64,000 bases of DNA from PALSA-1004 sp963829085 (GCA_963829085.1 CAWHHJ010000004.1:457200-521199), one strand, 5' to 3'. Numbered from the stretch's first letter, positions 32,703 to 44,067 are shown. Made by a program: numbers and translations. The notes: a model not told the origin generated them from the letters alone.

Positions 32703-35700
32703 ATGACAAAGACCGAACTCTCCACCTGCCAGAAGCACTGCTTGGGTACGCTTTGACCGTTGCCGCTGCAATCCTATGGCTTCCGGGCTCGGCTCAGCTC
32801 TCAGAGCGACGACCATCAAGACAGATGCCAGTTGGGCGCGTACACCCGGTACTCTGAGTCCGAGTGCGAGCAACACCACAGTAGTGGGCACTCGCGGCGC
32901 ACATCGCGTACCCGGCAACGTCTACACGATCGCCGAAGCGCAAGGCAAACTCGCCGGTCGCAACCTCTTCCATAGCTTCGAAAGTTTCAGTATCGGCGCG
33001 GGCGATGCGGCGGTATTCACTACGAGCACCACCGCGCTCAACAACGTCATCAGTCGCGTGAGCGGCACCGCTCCGTCTACCATCAACGGATTGCTCGCGC
33101 TCAGTCCAGCGGCGGGCAGCGCGCCCAATTTCTTCTTCGTCAATCCCAATGGCGTCGCCTTCGGTGGGGGTGCGCAAGTGGATGTGCCGGCCGCTTTTCA
33201 TGTGAGCACGGCCGACAGTCTGATCTTCTCCGACCGGACTGTGTTCAAGGCAGGCAATGGACCCGATTCCACGCTCACCATCGAAGCGCCCGAAGCGTTT
33301 GGGTTTCTCGGAAATCGGCAAGCCGCCTCCGTCACTCTCGACAATCTTGATTCCAGTGGCAATGGACAACGGCCGCGGCTGAAGATAGAACTTGCTCCGG
33401 GCTCTATGTTGGACATCACCGGCGGAGCGGTGCAGATCTCGGCGGCGGATTTGACGGTATCCAAAGGAATCTTGCGCGTAGCGGCCACCGGTAATGCGGC
33501 TGTGGAAATGCCGGTCAGCGGCGGACCAGGGGAGCATTCTTGTCGGCGCAATCGAGGCCACGGATACGGCGCTGTCGACGACTGGGACCGGAGCGATTCA
33601 GCTGACGGGCGGACCCATGACACTGCGCGACGGCACAGCAGTTTCCGCGAATGCCGGTGGCGTGGACATTACTGCAGACGTGTTGTCTTTGCGCGGTGGC
33701 GCGAAGATCACCACAAAAGGAACTAACCAGAGCAACGCTGGTTCCGTGACGGTCAATACCAACGACCTTTCGATGCTCAGCGGCAGTCAGATCGTTTCGA
33801 GCTCGTTGAGCACGCAGCAGAACGCCGGCAACGCCAACATCACGATTCAAGGCCAGCAGGGTGATGGGAGCCTCGCTCGATCTCTGCTTGTCTCCGGGAG
33901 CAATACCACCATCTCGACAGCGACAGATGGAGCAAGCCAAGGTGGGAACATTCAGATTGCCGCTCGACAGATGACGGTGGAAAAACTCGCGACGATCAAC
34001 GCGGAGACGTCCGGCAAGGGCGAGGCCGGTAACATCACGATGTCCGGGGACAACCTTGCTGTCGTACCACCGGCGGGCGCATCGAGGCGAGCACCTCCGG
34101 CGAAGGGAAAGGCGGATCTATCGTCGTCACGACTACGGGTGACGTGACCGTGTCCGGCGTGAGCGCCGGACCGCCTGACGCGCAGCGGCCTGTTTGCGAA
34201 AACGCTAACGCCCGCGGGCGGAACGGCCGGCGATGGCGGAGGCGGAGGAGGGGGAGGTGGAGGCGGCGGAGGATCAGGAAATAACGGCGGTGGTTCACTG
34301 GCGGGTCTGGAGGAGGCGGCGGAGGCGGTGGAGGCGGCGGCACACCAGCCAAGCCCGGAGATGCCGGCGACATCACCATCGTCGCGAAGAATCTTATATT
34401 GAACGCCGGTGCTCAGATCGACAGCAGCACAACCAGCGGCGCCGCCGGCGGCAGTGTGTCGATCACAACGGCTGAGAACATTACGATCGCCGGGTCCGAG
34501 ACTCGCCTGACGTCGGACGCTACTCGCGGCGGCGGGAGCGGCGGCAGCATCACGCTGGTCGCGAAGAACGTCACGGTGCGCGACGGCGCGAGCGTCACCG
34601 CGGCAACCGGTGGCAAAGGCGACGCCGGGAACATCACGCTCACCGTCGTCGATCAATTGCTGATGGAATCGGCCGGCACGTCACGACGAGCACCAGCGGC
34701 TCCGGCAAGGGCGGCACCATTGTGATCCAGGCAAGCCAGGTCATGCTCGACGGCTCAGGCACCGCGATCATTGCCGATACCCTGCATCCGTTCGCCGATC
34801 TGACGATCACCATCAATATCCTGCATCCCAACGACGGCGATCTTATCGTGCTGCTGGACAGTCCATCCGGATCCAGGGTGGCGCTGCTTTCGCGCGTCGG
34901 CGAGGCCGGAGAGAATTTCACCGACACCAGGCTGAACGATCAAGGCAAGAACTCCGATCACGTCGGGCTCTGCTCCTTTCACCGGTACGTTCACGCCGCG
35001 TGAGCCGCTGGCTCAGCTGATCAACGAAGTGTCTGCAGGCAATTGGACCTTGAACGTGCGGGATCAAGCCACCGGCAATGTCGGCACCCTGCAGAACTGG
35101 ACCCTCAAGATCGGCCAGCAGACGTTCCAATCGACCGGCGGGCCGAAAGCGATTCCCGACGCCGGCAACCTTCGCTCGACTATCGCCGTGGCCAATCCGA
35201 TTCTCTCGACCGTGCAAGGGATCGGGGAGGCGGCTGGGATCGGCGGCGACGTGACGTCAACTGCCGGCACCGTGACGGTGCAGAATGGCGCGACCCTGTC
35301 TGCGAGCTACCCGTGGAGCGGGCAAGGGCGGCATCGTGACGGTGACATCGACGGGCCTCGGGCGACACTGAGCGGCTCGGGTGGCGGGCACACGCGAGGA
35401 TCGCCACCGATACCGTTTGGCACCGGCGCGCGGGAGACATTGTGATTAAGAAGGGTCAGGAGTCTGTCAGTGAGTCAAGGCGAACTGTCGAGTAGCTCGT
35501 CGGTCCGATCGAGCGGCAATGCCGGAAGCATCGACATCACTTGGGAGGGCACGCTGCAGTGTGTAGAATGCCGGCGTTATCAGTTCCTCTACGAGGTCGC
35601 GCGATGGCGCTGCAGGATCAATCCAGGCCAACGCTGCGCAGATCGTCGTCGACGGGCCGGGGGAGCGCAATTCGTGCCGATGCGTTGGCGAATCTTCCGG

Positions 35701-36582
35701 CGAGACTGGAAACGTGACTGTGAACGGCCACTAACGCCGTCACCTTATCCAACGGTGGGATCTTCTCCATCCGCAATGAGGCCAACAGTTGCCGATCCAA
35801 GAGTCGCGTTGAACCCCACGTTGCTCACGCTATCGGCTCACGACATCACCTTGCAGCGACGCCGATATCACCGCTGAGTCGACCGGCGACGTGGACGCCA
35901 GTGCGATTCAGATTCACTTTTTGGGCCGGCTCAACATCGACCCGAGCAACATCACGACCAGCGCCAACCAAGGCAACGGCGGTCCCATTACGATCGATGG
36001 CGGCCAGATTATCGTGTTGCAGGATTCCCAGATCACGACCTCCGTGCAGGGCGACTTGGGCAATGGGGGTGATATCAGCATCCAGGCGGGCTCGCTCGTG
36101 ATGCAGTCGGGTTTCATCCAAGCCAATACCGCAGCGAAAGGGGCGAGCGGAGGCAATGTAAACATCAATGTGCAAACGCTCCTGCCCAGTGGCAATAGCG
36201 TCTTCGTGGGCGGGAGCACTCCGTTCGTGTTCCAGCCCGGCGTGTCCGGCCCCGAACGTGATTCAGGCAGCCGCGCCGACTGGCGTGAGCGGGATGATCA
36301 ATACGACCGCGCCCACGCTGGATGTGGCAGGGCAGTCTGAGCCGGCTGACCGCTGAGGTCGTGGACTTCGGCGCGTTCGGCAAGGATCCGTGTCGTATCG
36401 GCGCGCGGAGCTCGTTCACTCGGATCGGCCGAGGCGGCTTGCGCTCGACATCGACGGGCATGATTCGACCGGAGGCAACGCTGGCTCGACTGTCCCAAGA
36501 CAGCGCCAACCAGAATGGATCCTTCTCTACGACGGTGGAACAACCAAACGAACGTCTAAGCGCGCTCCAGGATTGCAGATAG
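32703..36582 (+). CDS. Two-partner-secretion filamentous haemagglutinin-like exoprotein with P-domain, many frameshifts
   Basis: Large secreted beta-helical protein of the TpsA class, about 1290 residues when pieced together. In order: start MTKTELSTCQKHC and a signal peptide (LTVAAAILWLPGSAQ); the TPS domain with AGRNLFHSFESFSI and APNFFFVNPNGVAFG, which would be recognised by a TpsB outer-membrane transporter; beta-helix repeats of GxITxxA type; two glycine-rich linkers (about 34225-34300 and 34310-34352); a proprotein-convertase P-domain (LTITINILHPNDGDLIVLL ... AGNWTLNVRDQATGNVGTL, about 34760-35130); more repeats; and a C-terminal NVIQAAAPTGVSGMI ... SSFTRIGRGGL module. At least eight single-base shifts break it (for example near 32750, 33525, 34120, 34690, 34970, 36250, 36340). 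It could be a true pseudogene, but error density elsewhere argues for sequencing mistakes. No TpsB gene lies in the window. Confidence 0.8.
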
Positions 36583-36914
36583 CTGGACCGTCCCGCAGGA
36601 CCGCTAACGACTGGTTCCCTGCGTGGATAGCGATCCCTTCAGGGCAAGGGCACACGGCGCGATCCAGAGGCAGCAAATCATCCGGAGCAATCGGCTGAGC
36701 GAGTAGGCCCATCGTGCGAAAGTTACGGTTGGGCCGCGCAACTTTGCCAGGTGGAAACGCAGCCAAGAGTCAGCATGCCCCGCGCGCCAAAGCACTCCAT
36801 GCTAAGGTTCTCAATCCCATCGAATGCGAGGGCTTCATGGTCGATTGCTTCACATCCAATGGCTGCGCCACGGATGCGCAAGGACGCACTAATTCGTCAG
36901 TGCGCTCGAAGGCG

Positions 36915-38807
36915 ATGCGCTTGGGAATTGCGGTGTGCCTAGCCGGGTTGGCAGCATCGGTCGTCTCGGTTGCTGCCGACGGGCGAGCTGCGACCGATGT
37001 TCTGGTCAACAACTACGATGACTTTCGGACCGGCGCGAATCTGAGCGAAGCGATTCTGAATGTCTCGAATGTCAAGCCCGAGACGTTCGGCCGCCTTTTC
37101 AGCTATTCCGTCGACGGCGCTGTACTTCGGCCAGCCGCTGGTCGTAAGCGGAGTCAGAATACCGAACCGCGGTCCACGCGATGTCGTGTACGTTACGACC
37201 GCGAACAACTCCGTGTACGCATTCGATGCCCAGCACGGCAGCGGCGCACCGCTCTGGCAAAAATCGCTGACTCAGTTGCCCAATGAAGGTGCGGCGACGG
37301 TGATAGGTATTTACAGCACCCCGGTTATTGACCGCTCCGCGCACGCCATCTATGTCGTCGCCGGACTGATGGAGGGAGTTCGCGCCAAATACGTCTTGCA
37401 TGCGTTGGACCTGTCGGACGGCAGCGAGAAGAGCTCGGGCCCCGCGGTCATCACTGGTTCAGTGAAAGTGGATTCGACTCTCGTGCCGTTCGAGCCGAGC
37501 AACACTCGGATCGCTGTACAACGGACCGCGCTTGCGATCGCGCAGGACAGAGTCATCGTTGCCTTTGGCGGAGACTTCTTCGAAGGCTGGGTTTTTTCCT
37601 TCGACAAGGCCGATCTTCGAAGATCGCCGTCGGTCTTCTGCACGACGTGTGCGAGCCGCGTAGCCGCCATTTCAGGAATCGATTACCTGAATCCGGACTG
37701 CACCTTTCTTGGACCTGGCGGAGGCATCTGGCAAGCGGGACGTGGCCCGGTTGTCGACGGCAACGGCATGGTCTATTTCTTCACCGGCAACAAGGCGCAC
37801 ATTATCAAAAGCGGCTGCATGATCTCGCAAAACGATAATCGCTGCGCAGCGTGCGCCAACGCAGGTGGCTGCCTGTGCAAGGGCATCGGTTCTCCCAAAG
37901 TGTGCAGAGGTCCCGACACTTGCATCGCCCACGAGGCGCAGAATCACGAATTGTTCGATACGAATGAGTCCTTGATTCGGTTGAACCCGGCCGATGGGCT
38001 CAAATTGACGGGGTGGTTCCGGCCCGCGAATTGGGATGATCCAGGAGTCAACGGACTGGAGGTGGCCGACCTTGATCTCGGCAGCTCCGGCCCAGTGCTG
38101 ATCCCAGGCACCAGGCGACTGATGGGCGGTGGAAAGCAGGGTGTACTGTATTTGCTGGATACCACGTCCCCCGCTTCGTCATGCATCGCGTCCCTGACGA
38201 GTACCTGTATGTCGCCTGCAATCCCAAACCCGATCCAGAGCTTTCAAATAGCCCCGCCGCCGCCGCAACCGCACGAGTACTATCGCCACTTGTTTGGCGG
38301 ACCCGCAATTTGGTCCCGTTCTGCAGCCGAGGGCGGCGCGCTGGCGTTCGTATGGCGAGAAAACGACTACCTGCGCAGCTACCCGCTATCCGACAAGTTC
38401 GAGGGATGCGATAACAGCAACCCCGTGCCGACCACTTCTCACAGCTGTCCGAGCTCGGCACAGAGCAAGGATTTCGTGGATCGGCACCCGGGCGGGATTC
38501 TGGCGATCTCGGCCAATGGCAGCGATGCAGCGACTGCGATTGTCTGGGCTTCCGTGAGTCGCGTCATGAACGGGCCGGGCAAGCTCATGGCTTTCAAGGC
38601 GGTGCCCGAAGCGTCTACGCCGACCCAATTGACGAAGCTATGGGATAGCGAGCTCTGTGAGGAGGACAGATTGGAAGGGGGCTCGGATTTCATTCCGCCC
38701 ACCGTCGCCAACGGCAAGGTCTATCTTGCGACAGGTGCGAACAAAGTGGAGGTGTTCGGGCTGATCAAGCCGAGGGAGTGCGCCCCGCAAGCTTCGCCGG
38801 ACGCTAG
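36915..38807 (+). CDS. Secreted PQQ-like beta-propeller protein with a cysteine-rich insert
   Basis: Signal peptide MRLGIAVCLAGLAASVVSVA, then NNYDDFRTGANLSEAILNV and FGRLFSYSVDGAV, the usual entry to secreted PQQ-type quinoprotein-like propellers, followed by blades such as VVYVTTANNSVYAFDAQHG, AIYVVAGLMEGVRAKYVLHA and GVLYLLDTTS. A single-base shift near 37125 separates the first ~70 residues. Between blades (codons near 37815-37925) is a dense cysteine cluster: GCMISQNDNRCAACANAGG, then CLCKGIGSPKVCRGPDTC. This is not a CxxCH haem motif. Propeller homology ends at KVEVFGLIKPREC; the frame stays open to 39309 but runs across a convergent gene, so the true stop is probably near 38807 after another undetected indel. 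Function unknown; location next to the TPS exoprotein suggests surface exposure. Confidence 0.72.
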
Positions 38808-38829
38808 GGCCGATGCTGCAATAGGGTCT

Positions 38830-39258
38830 TCACCCACCGCGTGCCTTGGACGCGATGCGCTGATCCACACACGCCTTTACCTTCGCCGCACCCTGTTTTC
38901 CGATCTCCGTGCGGCACGCGTCGATCGTTCCCGCGTGTTCCGGCGGATACTGCGCGAGCGCCGCCTCTGCCTCGAGATCTTTATCGACGCAGAGCTTTAC
39001 CACCTCCCATCCGTTTCCGCGCAGTTGTCCGGCGCACCGGGAAACAACCGGTCTGGCTTGCTTCGGATAGGCCGAGACGGCCGCCAAGGCGGCATTGTCC
39101 GCCTCGATGCAGCGTCGCACCGCTTCCACTCCGAACTCGCCCATCTCGTAGTGACAGCGCAGCACGATCTCTTCTTTCAGATCGGGATCATCCAAGACAT
39201 CGGCATGTGCGGGATAGAGGGACAGAGACAGCATCGCCGCCGCTGCGCGGGTTACCAT
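38830..39258 (-). CDS. Small secreted cysteine-containing protein, unknown function
   Basis: I do not recognise a named family. The product (about 142 residues from MVTRAAAAMLSLSLYPAHA; a TTG 12 bases upstream is an alternative start) has a signal peptide. Its mature part contains three similar modules: LRCHYEMGEFGVEAVRRCIE, VSRCAGQLRGNGWEVVKLCV and IDACRTEIGKQGAAKVKACV. Each has two cysteines spaced 15-16 residues apart, with a G/A-hydrophobic-VK/VR-x-C pattern, so it is an internal triplicate helical repeat with three likely disulfides. Similar Cys-helix modules occur in periplasmic proteins of unknown role. It is convergent with the propeller gene and 58 bases from the next gene upstream on its own strand. 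Confidence 0.72.
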   Translation of the reverse strand: MVTRAAAAMLSLSLYPAHADVLDDPDLKEEIVLRCHYEMGEFGVEAVRRCIEADNAALAAVSAYPKQARPVVSRCAGQLRGNGWEVVKLCVDKDLEAEAALAQYPPEHAGTIDACRTEIGKQGAAKVKACVDQRIASKARGG

Positions 39259-39316
39259 TGCGCGGTTCAAGCTTCGCCTCTGTTCCGGTCGGGCAATGTC
39301 AGGTCATAGGGCAACT

Positions 39317-39919
39317 TTAGTCTCTCCTCTCACCGTTGGGCGCGGCTGCCGGCGGCGCACGCAGATCCTCGACCGCGAGCTTGACGCCCTCGACGCTTTC
39401 CCCGACTCTCCACCATTGCCCCGCGAGCGCTTGCATCTCGTTCTTGCCGCCCGAGGCGATCGCTCGGACGACGTCGCGCTCGAAACGGTCCGTGTTGTTC
39501 AGGGTCTGCCGCAGAGAGTCGATAGAGCTCAGCATGGCCCGGACATCCGGCCGCTCCCGGATTTGCAACTCGCCGAACAGCACGTCGAAGCTCTTCTCGA
39601 TGTCGAGCACCTGCGCGGACAGTTCGGAAGACTTGCGGGACGCTTCGTAGGTGAACTCCGGGACGGTCACGATGCGAATGGCGACCTTTTCCAGTTCGGC
39701 CTGCAATTTGGACAGCTCATCTGCGAGTTTGCTCAAATCGGCGTCGAGTCGTACGCGATCTGCAGGCAACGGCCCCAATGAAAGCACGACGGCCTTTGCG
39801 AGGAGCCACGGATCAATCAAGTCCTGGTCCGACAGGCCTTTATCGAACTGGGCCGTCGCCTGCCCAGGTCCCAGGATCGCGATCAACGCCATTAATCCGA
39901 TTGTGCTCGATCTCCTCAT
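39317..39919 (-). CDS. Secreted coiled-coil protein, unknown function
   Basis: No family recognised. A 200-residue intact product with signal peptide MRRSSTIGLMALIAILGPGQ (cleavage near ATAQF). The mature part is helical, with heptad-like leucine/charge patterning from residue ~55 to ~95 (RLDADLSKLADELSKLQAEL) and a second helical stretch around FERDVVRAIASGGKNEMQAL. It ends in a proline/alanine-rich tail (APPAAAPNGERRD). An upstream in-frame start would add 42 residues without homology-like features, so it was not chosen. Same strand as the HupE/Gld operon, 46 bases downstream of it, so it may be its last-but-one gene. Confidence 0.7.
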   Translation of the reverse strand: MRRSSTIGLMALIAILGPGQATAQFDKGLSDQDLIDPWLLAKAVVLSLGPLPADRVRLDADLSKLADELSKLQAELEKVAIRIVTVPEFTYEASRKSSELSAQVLDIEKSFDVLFGELQIRERPDVRAMLSSIDSLRQTLNNTDRFERDVVRAIASGGKNEMQALAGQWWRVGESVEGVKLAVEDLRAPPAAAPNGERRD

Positions 39920-39965
39920 CTTCGATTCTCCGTTCTGCTGTACCGACCGTGCGACAGCACTGCGT

Positions 39966-41025
39966 TCAGCTTGCAAACAATGCACGCTCGACGAACAGTG
40001 TAAGTCCAACCGCGAGCACGACGACCGATGTCGCCATGACGGCACGCGGCTCCCACTTGAACTGTCGCAGCCAAAACAGGATAGGCACCGCTAACAGCAC
40101 CGCCATTGCCTGTCCGGTTTCTACGCCGAGGTTGAAGTTGAGCAGGGACCAAACCAAGCCCTCCCTTGGCAATCCCAGCTCGCGCAGCACGTTGGAAAAA
40201 CCAAAACCATGCACCAGACCGAACAAAAAGCTCACAGCCCAGCGATGCGACACCGCCTTGCGCATGAACAGATTTTCAGCCGCTACGTAAGCGATCGACA
40301 GGGCAATGGTCGCTTCCACCAGTTGCTCTGGCAGCGTCACGACATTCAGTGCGGCCAGCGCCAACGTGATGCTGTGCGCGATGGTAAATGCCGTGATGAT
40401 CTTGAACAGCGACCACAGATTCCCGCCGCCGAGGATCAGGGCCAGAAGAAACAGCAGGTGATCGTAGCCGGTGAGGATGTGCTCGATGCCGAGCACGAAA
40501 AAGCTGCCCGCGCTGCGTGGAGCGGTGGCTGCGGCGACATCGACGCGCAGTTCACGGGCCTGCGTCATGAAGACGAATTGCTGACTGCCGCCCGGCCACT
40601 GCACGTTCGCGATGGTGTGGTACTGCGCACCCATCACGTCGAACAGGTTGTCGCGGATTTCCAGCGTCCGCGGAGACTCTGCGCAGGCGAAGCGCACATC
40701 CAGAGTTACGAGCGCGCCTTCACGCGCAGGCGGCGTCAAGGTCGGCGTGGTCGCCGTGCAGGCTTTGCCATTGCTGCTGATGGCGATCTTCTCCGGCACC
40801 GCCTTCAGGAGCGCGGAATAGTCCGGGGGCGCACCGGGTTGCCCCAGGTCCACGCCCGCAGCACCCTGCGGGGTTGCGGCGGAGACCGCGAGCAGCAGAT
40901 GGTAGTTGACCGACTGTCCATCGACGCTGATCGTCGCCAGACCCTTGTCGACCGTGTGAGCCGACGCGAGCCGAGATGGCGAGGGTCGCGGCAAGCGCAG
41001 CGGCGAAGTAAAGCAAGCGTTGCAT
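39966..41025 (-). CDS. HupE/UreJ-like membrane protein with N-terminal extracytoplasmic domain, frameshifted
   Basis: HupE/UreJ-2 family: signal peptide (MQRLLYFAAALAATLAIS), an exported beta-rich domain of about 150 residues, then six or seven membrane helices. Family signatures are GIEHILTGYDHLLFLLALIL, TIAHSITLALAALN and FGLVHGFGFSNVL, with conserved His/Asp residues inside the membrane part (GIEHI, GYDHL, AHS, HGF). HupE and UreJ have been linked to nickel handling, but many members of this longer type have no proven substrate. One extra base near 40975 shifts the frame after the signal peptide. The corrected length is 352 residues. It lies six bases after the DUF4340-like gene, in the Gld-type ABC operon. 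Confidence 0.8.
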
Positions 41026-41031
41026 AGCGAT

Positions 41032-41695
41032 CTAATCGCACGGCGCGCCGTAGCCGCGCTCAGGCGTGGCGGAGCTGCGCAGTCGGCGCGCGCGGCTGGG
41101 CAGCAGGTGCCAGCCTGCTGCAGCGGGCCCGGCAACTGCTGCGATCAGCGCGGTCAGGTTGTCGATCTGGTAGTTCGCGATCGTGACCACTTGTGGCTTC
41201 CCGACCGGGAGGATATACCGGCTGAACTTGTCAGGCGCGACATCTCCCACGGCGTACTGCGCCAACGGCTGCAGTTCCTTCGGCCGGTACGCGAGAATCA
41301 CCATCTTCGGTGTCGCCACGCCGAGCTCCTTTCCACCGTCCTGCAGAGGGAAGTCGCGCTCGATGCGCGCGCGGTCGAACCCTGCAAACGCCGTTGCGAT
41401 CCGCGCTGCCATGGCGGGATCGGCCTGGTGTGCGTGGCCCGGCTGTGCCGGTGCGTGCGCGCCGTGGTAGAACCATGTGCCATTGGCATCGCGCTCGAAG
41501 CGGTGCACGGCGCCTGCCGTAGGCAATCTCGATCGCGCCGACCTGCTCGATCGGGACCGGAAGCAGCAGGCGCGGATCGCGCGCGGGTCCGCTGCCCGCA
41601 GACGGCGTCGCCGCACGATCCCGCATCTCTATTGCAACGATTGCTCCGATCAGCAGCAGCAGCACGCCCCACACGACGATCAGCCTTGGACTCAT
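41032..41695 (-). CDS. DUF4340-like membrane-anchored protein of a Gld-type ABC locus, frameshifted
   Basis: N-terminal membrane anchor (SPRLIVVWGVLLLLIGAIVA) followed by a periplasmic domain beginning LLPVPIEQVGAIEIAYG. An extra base near 41525 moves the frame before AVHRFERDANGTWFYHG. The corrected protein has 220 residues, a short version of the DUF4340 proteins regularly found after GldG-like genes; the assignment to that family rests on this context and on the EI/WF pattern rather than a strong motif. A small His-rich loop is visible (HGAHAPAQPGHAHQ). It follows the GldG-like gene by 12 bases. Confidence 0.65.
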
Positions 41696-41707
41696 CCGGC
41701 GCTGCGC

Positions 41708-43355
41708 TCAACGCTGTTTCCACCACACCGCGATGCCCACCAGCGCCATCAGCGCCGGGATCAGCACGAGCGACAGGAAGAAAGTCCCCTTCATCTGCCG
41801 ATTGGTGAGATTGACGCGTGGCAGGTCGTAGGTGCGCGGCTCGATTCCGATGAGGTTCTCCTGCGATGCCAGGTAGTTCACCGTGTTCAGGAACAGCTTG
41901 CCGTTGCCCATGATGTGAAAGAACGAGTTGGTGGCGAAGTCCGAGTCGCCGATGATCGCCACGCGCGATTTGCCGGTGAACTTCGGCGGCTGGCCTCCCT
42001 TCCCACCGGCTCGGCAGCGGCTTCTCGCCGCGCAACTCGCGCAGCACCGCTTCGGCAGGCGCGACGAACTCGGGCTTCCGGTTGGCGACTACCATGATCG
42101 TTGCAGGCCCGGGCTTGTCCTTCGCCGGGTTGAATTCAGCCTTCTCGCGGTTGGTGCCAGCGTAGCTCTCTTTGGAGGAGTTGATGATCGGCCTCACCGA
42201 AACCCCGGGCACGGGCTGCGTCGTCGGCGACAACGAGCGCGCACCGGGGAAGAAGCGTGAGCGGGAGGTCGCGCGTGATCTCGTGTCTGTTGTAGTCGGT
42301 TACCGCGGGCGCCGACACGTCGGTCCAGAAGTGGCTGGCCGAGTCGATCACCATGGTGTCGTCCAGCACCACGCCGAACTCCTCGACGATCGGTTCCAGC
42401 CCGGTCTGGATGAACGGGTCGAGCATGAACAGCGCATTGCCGCCGTCGGCCAGGTAGCGGTCGATGGCCTCCACTTCGCCGGGGAGCAGCGCTGTCTTTC
42501 GGCCCGGCGACGATCAGCACGTTGCAGTTGGAAAGCGAGTCGTCCGCCTGCATGAGCAGCACCTTCTTGACCGAGTAGTTCATCGTCTCCAGGCCGTGAC
42601 GCGCCTTCGCCATGCCGTGGCGCTCGTGCAGAACGGTCTGCGCGCCGAGGCCATGCGAATGTCCGGCTGCACCTTCGGTGTGGTCGTGGGACTCGAGGCT
42701 GAACGGGTCGGGCTCGCCGTGGCCGTCGAGGAAGCACGCCGCCTGCTGTACGCCGCGCGAAATGCGCAGGATGGCGTTGGCGATGTCGGTTTCGCTGGGC
42801 CCGCTGATTTGCAGACGTCGGCCTTCGCTTTCCATGATCGCGGTGCCGGCGAATTCCACCCCGCGCATCCGGGCCTGGGCCGGATTGAGCATCGGATCGA
42901 AAAATTCGAGCGTGACTTTGCCGTTCGAGTTGATCGGCGAACAGCTGATAGAGCTCCACCGTTTCCCGCATCATCGGGTCGTGGAAGAACGTCACATGCA
43001 CCGGCTTTTCCAGCCGCTTGAGCATCTGCTTCGTCTGGCTCGGACAGCGAGTACAGCCCGGTCGTCGTCATGTCGACGCGCACGGGAAAGACGGACGGAA
43101 AGGTAGGCGAGCGCAACCAGCACCCCGATCACGCCCAGTGTGTACAGCGCGATCTCGCCGCGGCGCTGCCGTACCATCGCGCCCAGTTCGGTGCGCAGCG
43201 CAAAGACGCCCCACGCCAGCAGCGCGAGGCCCAAGAGGCCAAGCAGGACAGGCCAGGTCACGCGTGTCCGTGCCGATCGCACGGATCGAACCGGCCGTCG
43301 CGAGCAGCGCGATGCCCGCGAGCAGAATCAGAACTGAACGGAAAGAGCGTTCCAC
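41708..43355 (-). CDS. GldG-like ABC-transporter auxiliary protein, many frameshifts
   Basis: GldG/ABC_transp_aux family partner of ABC-2 exporters. Starts with GTG one base after the permease stop: MERSFRSVLILLAGIALLAT (TM1), WPVLLGLLGLALLAWGVFAL (TM2) and a third helix (LYTLGVIGVLVALAYLSVRL). Then the periplasmic part: PVHVTFFHDPMMRETVELYQ, FDPMLNPAQARMRGVEFAG, AACFLDGHGEPDPFSLESHD, DRYLADGGNALFMLDPFIQT, AIIGDSDFATNSFFHIMGNG; and a C-terminal helix FFLSLVLIPALMALVGIAVW. The corrected length is about 548 residues. At least five single-base shifts interrupt it (near 43270, 43100, 43030, 42920, 42495, 42245, 42000). In gliding Bacteroidetes GldAFG are needed for motility; in proteobacteria the role is unclear. 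Confidence 0.78.
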
Positions 43356-43356
43356 G

Positions 43357-44067
43357 TCAGCGCCGCCACTGCAGATAGCTGACGTTCAAGGTCAGAGCGA
43401 TGGCGCTGACCATCAGGTAGAACACCACCGCTTCGCTGCGTATGAGGCCGCGGACAAAATCGCCGAAGTGTAGCGAGAACGAGAGATAGCCGAACAGGCC
43501 GCGAAGAATGTAATCGGTCTGGAAGCTCTGCAGGTGGCCGACGAACCAGAAGCCGAGCAGGACCGGCACGGTAATCAGCGCGGCGATGATCTGGTTCTGC
43601 ATCAGCGACGAGAAGAACTGACCTACGGCAAGGCAGGCCAGGCCCGAGCAGCAGGAAGCCGATGTAGCCGGACAGGATCGTCTTCGTCTCCGGGTTGCCA
43701 TAGAGATAGAGCGGAATGAGGTTGATCGCGGTGGCGGCTGTCATCAGCAGGAGAATGGTCGCCGCGCCGAGGTACTTGCCGAGCACGATCTGCCAGGGCT
43801 GTGAGCGGCAGCGTCATCAGCAGCTCCATGGTGCGTCCGCTGTACTCGCCGGAGAACAGGCGCATCGTGATCACCGGGATGAGGATCAGCAGCAGCGATG
43901 CCCATGTTCTGGAACGTCTCGTCCATCGTGCCGATGCCGGTCAGGAAGATGTTGTAGAGAAAAAAGTAACCGGTACCGAGCAGGAACACCGACACCACGA
44001 AGTAGGCGATCGGAGAGCGAAAGTACGTCAGCACTTCCTTGCGGTAGATGGCAAGCATGCCGTTCAT
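43357..44067 (-). CDS. ABC-2 type permease (GldF-like), frameshifted
   Basis: Membrane subunit of the exporter. Start MNGMLAIYRKEVLTYFRSPI, whose ATG overlaps the stop of the ATPase gene (ATGA). Membrane segments readable across the broken frames: AYFVVSVFLLGTGYFFLY, YLGAATILLLMTAATAINLI, SGYIGFLLLGPGL, IIAALITVPVLLGFWFVGHL and FYLMVSAIALTLNVSYL. The cytoplasmic signature of the family, MRLFSGEYSGRTMELLMTLP, is present. About 236 residues. Three or more single-base shifts (near 43900, 43800 and 43640) divide it. Essential contact between this subunit, the ATPase and GldG-like protein is inferred from the family. Confidence 0.78.

Noticed and set aside
34225..34352. GGC/GGA tandem tract considered as a CRISPR-like or phase-variable repeat array
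   Set aside because: No spacer-repeat structure; the tract encodes glycine linkers in the exoprotein frame.
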